Shown here piece by piece: positions 1 to 4,734 of a stretch of DNA of 8,682 nt. Location: positions 1-8,682 of the forward strand of contig DAOVVL010000062.1 in assembly GCA_030637205.1 (NCBI GenBank), given 5' to 3'. The position numbers were made by a program, and so were the translations under genes. Position 1 is the first letter of the stretch, and each line of letters starts with the position of its first letter. The notes beneath the pieces are model-generated. The model saw nothing but the letters and a program-made list of their open reading frames with translations. It made no database searches and was not told where the DNA came from. The DNA comes from Thalassospiraceae bacterium (GTDB lineage: Bacteria > Pseudomonadota > Alphaproteobacteria > Rhodospirillales > Magnetovibrionaceae).

Positions 1-591
1 ATCAGAATGAGTGCCAATGGCCCATATTTCATTGATGCCTGGGCGGTTATTCATCAGGCTGGGCATGAAGCCTTCACGGTTTTCATCAAGGGCAACGATA
101 TGAACCGCGTTCTTGACGTTCTGGCCCACTTCCAGATTGGAAAACAGGTTGATGCGCTGAAATGGAATGGGGCCTAAATTGATGGGGATGCCAAATGATG
201 CAACCGTATCCCAGCATCCCAGAAAATCGATCGATGGGAAATAGATTTTGCTCTGATATTTGATGCCTTTTTTGGAAATATATGCAGCCGCCATTCTTGC
301 CACCGCGCTGCCCCGTGAGAATGCAGAGAAACAAATCTTATCCCCCGGTATCCAATAGCTGCAAATCCACTTGTAGGCCCGATTTCTGAGGCCGTGAGCG
401 CCCAAACCAAATGCCCCCCCCAACCACTTGCCGATAAGTGATTGGCCTCTCTCAGCGCCCACACCGGGCAGATATAAAGCCAATTGGTTCCGGGGTGAAA
501 GGGCCTTGTGGAACTTCCTCACATTGGAAGGGCGCGCATCCTTATCATTCAGCCAGGTTCCATCACAATTCACGATTAAGGTTTTGGCCAT
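1..591 (-). CDS. DUF2235 (Tle1-like phospholipase) alpha/beta hydrolase, 3' end beyond window
   Basis: The frame is open from ATG at 591 to the left edge (197 residues, no stop), so the C-terminus is missing. The order of motifs matches the DUF2235 family, whose known members include type VI secretion phospholipase effectors (Tle1). These are an N-terminal strand followed by DGTW (residues 10-13), LPGVG (41-45), the nucleophile elbow AFSRGS with Ser92 in place of the usual GFSRGA, FLGCWDTVASFG (123-134), ALDENREGF (167-175), and IWAIGTHSD at the edge, where family members carry the catalytic His (here His195). No signal peptide or membrane segment is visible. The start follows the endolysin stop by three bases, with GGGGA about eight bases upstream. 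An eight-G run interrupts codons 57-59 without breaking the frame. The family assignment is strong. A role in opening host membranes at lysis is inferred only from position; a virion or anti-competitor role is also possible. Confidence 0.88.
   Translation of the reverse strand, partial: MAKTLIVNCDGTWLNDKDARPSNVRKFHKALSPRNQLALYLPGVGAERGQSLIGKWLGGAFGLGAHGLRNRAYKWICSYWIPGDKICFSAFSRGSAVARMAAAYISKKGIKYQSKIYFPSIDFLGCWDTVASFGIPINLGPIPFQRINLFSNLEVGQNVKNAVHIVALDENREGFMPSLMNNRPGINEIWAIGTHSD
414..421 (-). repeat. Eight-G homopolymer tract inside the hydrolase gene
   Basis: Eight consecutive C on the plus strand read as G8 in the gene and encode part of Leu-Gly-Gly at codons 57-59. The frame is intact in this copy. 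Tracts of this length are prone to slippage and to sequencing error. A one-base change would remove the nucleophile motif downstream. Confidence 0.6.
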
Positions 592-594
592 CGA

Positions 595-1005
595 TCATTT
601 CCCCAATTGCCAGTGAGCCGGATCCCATTGCCATAAATCCCAGCCCCAGCGCAAATCTACACCCTCACGCTTGGCAATCGCCTTGATATGGTCGGCAAGT
701 TTCCTGAACCGCCCCATGTGCTCCCAATCAACCGGATATGGCACCGCATCGGCTGCATGAGAGGCGGTGGGGTATTCAATATCTCTGGGGTGGTCTGGGT
801 CCACGTTGTGCTTCCCATGCGGCCATTTCAGATGGGAATTGCCTTCATCATAGGCTTTGTTTTGAGCTGTCTTTGAGCGCCGGCCACAAACAATGGAAAA
901 ATCCAAATCATCAGGCGCTTCCTTAATGGCCAGGTTCATCACAAGCTGAATATCGGGGTGGCACGTTGCCAGGCGCTCAGTGGACGATGGTCCGAAGTGT
1001 GGCAT
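595..1005 (-). CDS. Endolysin, peptidase M15-type (L-alanyl-D-glutamate or D-Ala-D-Ala peptidase)
   Basis: A 136-residue protein that probably cleaves peptide stems or bridges of peptidoglycan in the periplasm. The motif order fits small phage M15 enzymes: a C-GRRSKTAQN segment (40-49), GKHN (64-67), SHAADAVPYPVDW (82-94) and WGWDLWQWDPAHWQL (120-134). Likely zinc ligands are His66 (KHN), Asp86 (AAD) and His131 (AHW), with Asp128 a candidate catalytic residue. Relatives as I recall them have a shorter link between the KHN and AxD motifs; here it is about ten residues longer, and His83 is an alternative ligand. There is no signal peptide, so release through a holin is expected. ATG at 1005 shares its A with the TGA of the gene before (TGATG), with AGGG six bases upstream; the in-frame TTG one codon earlier is less likely. 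The two small membrane proteins upstream and the hydrolase downstream support a lysis cassette. Confidence 0.88.
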   Translation of the reverse strand: MPHFGPSSTERLATCHPDIQLVMNLAIKEAPDDLDFSIVCGRRSKTAQNKAYDEGNSHLKWPHGKHNVDPDHPRDIEYPTASHAADAVPYPVDWEHMGRFRKLADHIKAIAKREGVDLRWGWDLWQWDPAHWQLGK

Positions 1006-1331
1006 CAACCGCCCTTTTTATCGGAGAGAGCGTTTTTCTGCTCTTGGAGGCGCTTAAGGTGCAGCTCCATATCCCGGAGCCGGTCTTTGCCTGATTGGGT
1101 CGGAGACATGGTGTTGCGGTCTTCCTGCGCCCAGATCGAACGCTGAAGCTGGTCGATTTGGATTTGCAGGATCATCAACTGATTCATGCCGACCTGTTTC
1201 ACGATAGGCTGAACTTCTGATGCCCAAGCAATGCGGTCAATTTCCATTCCCAAAGCGGCAAGCACACCAACGACAGCAATGCCAGCAGCAATCCATGCTT
1301 TAATTTTGGTGGGAATATCTTTAATTTTCAT
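1005..1331 (-). CDS. Small membrane protein, N-terminal anchor plus coiled coil; spanin-like (Rz-type) candidate
   Basis: A 108-residue protein. One hydrophobic segment lies at about residues 12-30 (WIAAGIAVVGVLAALGM) after a short basic N-terminus. A charged, heptad-like helical region covers about 46-104, rich in Gln, Glu, Leu and Lys. This is the layout of an inner-membrane spanin (i-spanin): cytoplasmic N-tail, one span, periplasmic coiled coil. There is no lipobox and I found no nested lipoprotein frame of the Rz1 type inside the gene. The gene lies directly before the endolysin, and its TGA overlaps the endolysin ATG. ATG at 1331 follows the previous TAG by three bases, with only a weak GGGA upstream. 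A holin or accessory lysis role cannot be excluded. The topology is seen in the sequence; the function is inferred. Confidence 0.55.
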   Translation of the reverse strand: MKIKDIPTKIKAWIAAGIAVVGVLAALGMEIDRIAWASEVQPIVKQVGMNQLMILQIQIDQLQRSIWAQEDRNTMSPTQSGKDRLRDMELHLKRLQEQKNALSDKKGG

Positions 1332-1334
1332 CGT

Positions 1335-1658
1335 CTAATTCCCGTGAAAGGGGCCACCGCCAATAGGCGAATTTACGGCCAACCAAGCCACCACGGCGGA
1401 AAAGGCTCCGGTGATTGACCATCTTATAACGGCGTCCTTTGCAGCCTTCTTGGTGTCGTGGATATCAATTCTTTCTTTGCGTAAGTGTGCAAAATCCTTT
1501 TGCATTTCAAGCGGCCTGGCAACGCTCATTCCCATCGCTTCCAATGTGGTGTGAACAATTTGCACGGTTTGCTTCTGGGACACTTCCCCAGCGACTTGAT
1601 GAGCCACCTCTGAAACGACTTCTTTTATGGCTGCAATATCTTCCGGCTTCAATGCCAT
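1335..1658 (-). CDS. Small C-terminally anchored membrane protein, holin-like
   Basis: A 107-residue protein. The first 75 residues are helical and charged (ALKPEDIAAIKEVVSEVA, then LEMQKDFAHLRKERIDIHDTKK). A single hydrophobic segment at about residues 80-96 (WSITGAFSAVVAWLAV) is followed by a short Gly/Pro tail. The segment carrying Q-x-D-x-x-x-L-R before a terminal span resembles a widespread phage family of unknown function (DUF6127-like), usually found beside endolysins; that resemblance is from memory. The span could act as a holin or as an accessory membrane anchor. I chose ATG at 1658, which shares its A with the TGA of the preceding gene (TGATG). AGGGG lies about six bases upstream of it and only about three from the alternative GTG at 1661. 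The layout is opposite to that of the 108-residue protein that follows, and the two may act as a pair. Confidence 0.55.
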   Translation of the reverse strand: MALKPEDIAAIKEVVSEVAHQVAGEVSQKQTVQIVHTTLEAMGMSVARPLEMQKDFAHLRKERIDIHDTKKAAKDAVIRWSITGAFSAVVAWLAVNSPIGGGPFHGN

Positions 1659-2371
1659 CACGCCCCCCTAACGGCTTGATAATAGAAAATCGAGGGCAGA
1701 TAATAAGCCCAGTTTTTAGGTTTCAGACCTAACAGTTCAAGTACAGGCCCACACCCCTTGACACAATTGGTTCTAAATATGCCGAAAGCTTTGGTGGGCT
1801 GACCGGAACACTTAGCCATCGTGGCAAATATTTCTGGGGTTGCTTTGACGCCAGTATCCACAAAAACATAATTCCCATTATCAACAACGGCGATGTTGTT
1901 TGTCACCAGCTTTCCAAATTTGGAAGACCGCAATACTATGGTCCCGCTGGCGATAACAATGGATGAAAATGGAAGGCCAATAAGCGCACCCAACGATGAA
2001 AGAAAGGGGGCGTGGGTTCCTTGGTAGAATCCTATGAATACGTTTTCACCAACCAGTTCTGCCGATGGATAAAGATATGGCCTGGCAAGTGCCCACAGTA
2101 TCAATGAACTAAATATTGCTGCCTCATATTGAACGAGCAACGGTTCTGCATAATCAATCGCCCAATCGGTGGCAGCAATCCAGCCAAACCACAAAAGAAA
2201 TATTGCAAGCACCGATTGATCCCGCTGGCTTCCGCTTGATTCCAGCCCAACAATGGCGAGAAGCACCAACTCAATCTGCCATACAGTAAAATACTGCTCA
2301 CTTGATAAATTGAGCAGATGAGCCAACGAAAGTTCTATGGCACATATCAGAATGGCAGCGAGAGCCATCAT
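1658..2371 (-). CDS. Polytopic membrane protein with C-terminal Asn-Cys domain, function unknown
   Basis: A 237-residue protein. Four hydrophobic segments are visible at about residues 2-22, 29-46, 53-72 and 80-100. A more polar region of about 135 residues follows. That region contains GFYQGTH (114-120), PFSSIVIASGTIVLR (134-148), VFVDTGVKATPEIF (169-182), and FRTNCVKGCGPVLELLG (199-215) with Cys203 and Cys207. The Asn-Cys pair after a beta-rich stretch recalls permuted papain-like folds (LRAT or NlpC/P60 relatives), but the usual His in the SH-type strand motif reads Ser here (FSS), so catalysis is doubtful. Two Met codons begin the gene; the first overlaps the previous stop (ATGA), while AGGA spacing slightly favours the second at 2368. 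It lies between the fibre module and the lysis genes, which fits an accessory membrane role. I do not recognise a specific family. Confidence 0.7.
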   Translation of the reverse strand: MMALAAILICAIELSLAHLLNLSSEQYFTVWQIELVLLAIVGLESSGSQRDQSVLAIFLLWFGWIAATDWAIDYAEPLLVQYEAAIFSSLILWALARPYLYPSAELVGENVFIGFYQGTHAPFLSSLGALIGLPFSSIVIASGTIVLRSSKFGKLVTNNIAVVDNGNYVFVDTGVKATPEIFATMAKCSGQPTKAFGIFRTNCVKGCGPVLELLGLKPKNWAYYLPSIFYYQAVRGA

Positions 2372-2454
2372 TTTCCTTTACCTTTTGGCTTAGGTTTGGG
2401 CTTAGGTTTGGCTTTCGGTTTAGGCTTCCGGGCATCGTTAGGTTTGCGTCCCAT
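2368..2454 (-). CDS. 28-residue Lys/Pro-repeat basic peptide
   Basis: A small gene that begins ATG at 2454 and ends with TGA at 2368-2370. The peptide starts MGRKPND, continues as alternating Lys and Pro with one Ala (for example KPKAKPKPKPKPK) and ends GKGK. It has about 13 Lys and no acidic residue apart from one Asp near the start. Support for translation is good for such a small gene: GGAG stands eight bases before the ATG, four bases separate it from the previous stop, and its TGA overlaps the next ATG (ATGA), so it fits the tight gene chain with no leftover space. Such peptides often bind nucleic acid or membranes, or adopt an extended polyproline-like form, but no function can be assigned. 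It may also serve mainly to couple translation between its neighbours. Confidence 0.72.
   Translation of the reverse strand: MGRKPNDARKPKPKAKPKPKPKPKGKGK
2387..2410 (-). repeat. 12-bp tandem repeat (two exact units) in the Lys/Pro peptide gene
   Basis: The plus-strand unit GGCTTAGGTTTG occurs at 2387-2398 and again at 2399-2410, followed by a diverged copy up to about 2425. Twelve bases encode four residues (two Lys-Pro pairs), so copy number could change without shifting the frame. Confidence 0.9.
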
Positions 2455-2470
2455 TTTATTAACTCCAATG
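2450..2470 (-). repeat. Translation-start module, copy 2 (before Lys/Pro peptide)
   Basis: On the plus strand this reads CCCATTTTATT, then AA, then CTCCAATG. It holds the GGAG ribosome-binding site, the TAA stop of the preceding gene and the ATG-GG start of the next. It nearly duplicates 4712-4734, with two fewer bases in the middle. Confidence 0.85.
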
Positions 2471-2971
2471 TGAATTGTTGGTGGGGTCAATTGCCTGAGC
2501 TGTCGCCACATCGGCTGCGGCTTCAATCAGGTCAACAAGTGTGTCGAGCTTATCTCTTAGCGAATCAACGGCATCCTGAGCCGTCTCAAGAGCATCAAGG
2601 GCGTCGTCATCCGCTTGAGAGGATGTCCCTTTGATCTTTTTATGCATACGGCCCATTGCCTTGGTGACTTCGTAAAACTGGTGGATGGGGTCTATGCCGT
2701 GGATCGCGGTGGCCCGTACCTTGAACTCGTTTATTGCGGCGGCATTCTTTTCCGTTATGACATCTTCGAGCATCGCCGTGACAGTATGGTCGTGATCGTC
2801 AATCACAGCTTGCAACGCGGTTTCTTCTTGCGCTGTCAAGGCGACCTTAAGCCTGATAACCCCCTCGCCGTTTTCATCATCAATGCCAGCAATCTTTGCC
2901 GCAATGGACGGGGTTGTGATTTCGCCATAGATGGTGTCAAGGTTTACGGGTTTACCCATTTCGATAATCAT
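2459..2971 (-). CDS. Unrecognised 170-residue protein following the tail fibre
   Basis: I do not recognise this protein. Residues 1-45 look strand-rich (GKPVNLDTIYGEITTPSIAAK, then GEGVIRLKVAL). Residues 46-115 look mixed helical and include several His (DDHDHTVTAML, IHGIDPIHQFY). Residues 118-162 form a long acidic, Ala-rich helix that could be a coiled coil (DALDALETAQDAVDSLRDKLDTLVDLIEA). It has no membrane segment and no signal peptide. ATG at 2971 overlaps the fibre gene's TAA (TAATG), and GGAG lies eight bases upstream; an alternative ATG lies four codons in. Its coupling to the fibre gene and the shared flanking repeat suggest it travels with the fibre, for example as a second fibre component or an assembly factor. 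That is inference only. Confidence 0.72.
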   Translation of the reverse strand: MIIEMGKPVNLDTIYGEITTPSIAAKIAGIDDENGEGVIRLKVALTAQEETALQAVIDDHDHTVTAMLEDVITEKNAAAINEFKVRATAIHGIDPIHQFYEVTKAMGRMHKKIKGTSSQADDDALDALETAQDAVDSLRDKLDTLVDLIEAAADVATAQAIDPTNNSHWS

Positions 2972-4716
2972 TATCTTATCTCCGTTGCGGTCATTCTCGA
3001 CGGCCTGGTCGTTGTTGCCTTGATGGTCCCCGTGCCCGCACTAGCCGACCACTGACCCTTGATAGTGTGTTCGCCAGCAGCCAATTCTGCGGTGTCACCA
3101 CCCAAAGCGATAGCGTAGCTTTGGGCCGCCGTCGTCGCGTCAGCAGCAAGACCCGCCGTGCCAAAGATTAAGGTGGTGTTATCAATTTCGATATTAAACC
3201 GCATTTCCGCACCAGCACTATTGTTGGAAAATGTAAGCGGCCAATCAAATCTAACGGTAGCAGCTTCACCGAGAACAATGGATAACTCCATATCCGTTGC
3301 GTCCACAAGGGTCGTGCTTGCCGTGGTAAAGTTGCCTGCGGTTCTTATTGCCAAAGCATCCAATGGTCGTGCGTTGTATTTCGACCACACCCAACGCTTT
3401 TTCTCGGTATTGGCAAAGGTGCCTGGCGCTCCCGCATCCATGAAAACGATGCCGACATAAGTGCGGGTCGCGTCACCAGTTTTAATATCAATGCCATCAG
3501 CGCCAGCCGCGGGAACGGTAGTAGACAATTCAATCGTAGGCGTCCCGCCGTCATCAAAAAGGTAGCCATATAGAGTGTCCCCAGCCGTCAGGCCCGTATT
3601 GGCAAGCGTAGGCTCTGAGCTAATATCAAGCGGAGAACCGTTGACCGTAACGAACTTACCGCCAGCCATCATCAATTGGATTTCGGTTGTGCTGTTGTAG
3701 ACAAGCTGGCAGTCGGTCTGCGCCACACCAGCTACGCTGTTGAATGTCACATCATCAGTCGTTTTTACATCTTGGTCCATGGCGAACAATTCATTATCGC
3801 CATTTCCAGTGTTAACTGTAGCGAACGCCACAGCATCTCCAGTTCCAAGGCCCAGATTGGTAGCAGATGCCGCAGGATCAGCAACACCAGACAAATTATT
3901 GGCACCAAGCAACGCATCAGCCATAGCCAACGAGGTTACGGCTTTTGTGTCGTCTGTCCCTGTGGCGACTTCTGATGCAATAGCTTTCGGCACAGTGACA
4001 GTGCCGGTTCCAGTAATAGGGCCACCTGTGGCAAGTCCTGCTGTTGCAACACTGGTCACGGTTCCATTGTTGTCGGCGGTCACAATCGGGACAGAAGCGG
4101 TTCCCGAAATGGTGATGCCAGTGCCACCCGTGATTGAAACAACAGCATCAAACGGAGGCCCCCAATTAATTGCGTCGCTTGTCGGATCATTGCCAAGATT
4201 ATCGGCAGTTTGGGAAACATAGAAAAGATTGTCCGATCCTATAACCGTATTGCCAATTTGATAGGTGACATTTGTGTTCCAGACGTTGATAAACTGGATT
4301 TCCTGCCACTCAGTTGGCGTCGTTGTTGGATCATTGCCCAAATTGCCATTGGTGAATGAGAGATAAAATTTTCCATCGCTGCCTTGGACGATATCATTGG
4401 CGTTGTATACAACCGAAGGCACCCATTCTTCAAAGTTCCCGCCAATGTCGTCCCCGCCAGTTGGGTCAATATCCCAAAGCTGCACGTCATCGGCATCGGT
4501 AAGCTTCATTCTTGCTGTGCCGATCAAGAACACATTGGGCAGCCTGCCATCGCCGGTAAGAATGACAGGATGCGTGTTTTGAATGGTCATGTTCACATCT
4601 GCAAACGTGGCCTTGGGCGTGTCTGTGCCGCTTTCAAAATAATACATCTTGCCGCTTATGAGCGGATCGCCTGCACTATCCAAAAATTGCGGACGGGGGT
4701 TTATGTTTCTGCCCAT
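2971..4716 (-). CDS. Phage tail fibre/tailspike-type protein with N-terminal virion adaptor
   Basis: A 581-residue receptor-binding protein, probably trimeric at the virion tail. Residues 1-92 match the adaptor found on many tailspikes and fibres (P22 tailspike head-binding style): NPRPQFLDSAGDPLISGKMY, then FESGTDTPKATFADVN, HPVILTGDGRLPNVF, and MKLTDADDVQLWDIDPTGG. Two tandem repeats of about 45 residues follow (96-187), each with GSDxxFYxS, NLGNDPT and a closing Trp, resembling carbohydrate-binding modules. A Gly/Thr/Val/Ala-rich shaft spans about 195-340, including NNLSGVADPAASATNLGLGTGDAVAF, typical of fibre repeats. The last 120 residues are beta-rich and may form a jelly-roll tip. No depolymerase active site is evident. 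I chose ATG at 4716, one base after the previous TAA, with GGAG ten bases upstream; a TTG three codons earlier is less likely. Confidence 0.9.
   Translation of the reverse strand: MGRNINPRPQFLDSAGDPLISGKMYYFESGTDTPKATFADVNMTIQNTHPVILTGDGRLPNVFLIGTARMKLTDADDVQLWDIDPTGGDDIGGNFEEWVPSVVYNANDIVQGSDGKFYLSFTNGNLGNDPTTTPTEWQEIQFINVWNTNVTYQIGNTVIGSDNLFYVSQTADNLGNDPTSDAINWGPPFDAVVSITGGTGITISGTASVPIVTADNNGTVTSVATAGLATGGPITGTGTVTVPKAIASEVATGTDDTKAVTSLAMADALLGANNLSGVADPAASATNLGLGTGDAVAFATVNTGNGDNELFAMDQDVKTTDDVTFNSVAGVAQTDCQLVYNSTTEIQLMMAGGKFVTVNGSPLDISSEPTLANTGLTAGDTLYGYLFDDGGTPTIELSTTVPAAGADGIDIKTGDATRTYVGIVFMDAGAPGTFANTEKKRWVWSKYNARPLDALAIRTAGNFTTASTTLVDATDMELSIVLGEAATVRFDWPLTFSNNSAGAEMRFNIEIDNTTLIFGTAGLAADATTAAQSYAIALGGDTAELAAGEHTIKGQWSASAGTGTIKATTTRPSRMTATEIR
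4156..4431 (-). repeat. Two tandem carbohydrate-binding-like repeats within the tail fibre
   Basis: Copy 1 covers residues 96-140 (about 4431-4297) and copy 2 residues 145-187 (about 4284-4156). Shared positions are an early Trp, a Tyr in VYN or TYQ, GSD-x-x-FY, NLGNDPT and a late Trp. The pattern recalls small chitin or carbohydrate-binding modules (CBM5/12-like). DNA identity is highest around the GGCAATGATCC core, near 4190 and 4335. Confidence 0.75.
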
Positions 4717-4734
4717 TTTATTCAAGCTCCAATG
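4712..4734 (-). repeat. Translation-start module, copy 1 (before tail fibre)
   Basis: On the plus strand this reads CCCATTTTATT, then CAAG, then CTCCAATG. It contains GGAG, the previous gene's TAA and the fibre ATG-GG. The flanking frames differ between the copies: the upstream gene here ends Ala-Leu-Glu-Leu-Glu, whereas at 2450-2470 it ends His-Trp-Ser. The likeness is therefore at DNA level and not from shared protein sequence upstream. Confidence 0.85.

Noticed and set aside
174..464. Minus-strand frame of 96 codons in the left part
   Set aside because: It is out of frame with the DUF2235 motifs, which run unbroken through the same region in another frame. Treated as a shadow.
1656..2371. 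Both the 237- and 107-residue proteins start Met-Met-Ala-Leu, suggesting gene duplication
   Set aside because: The likeness stops after four codons, and the second ATG of each pair is explained by the overlap with the previous stop and ribosome-binding-site spacing.
2615..3055. Plus-strand open frame of 146 codons
   Set aside because: It crosses the boundary of two well-coupled minus-strand genes and shows no family features.
4716..4725. Upstream TTG starts for the fibre, the 355-residue protein and the endolysin (4725, 8055, 1008)
   Set aside because: Each has an ATG one to five codons later directly at the previous gene's stop, and for the fibre and endolysin the ribosome-binding-site spacing favours that ATG.
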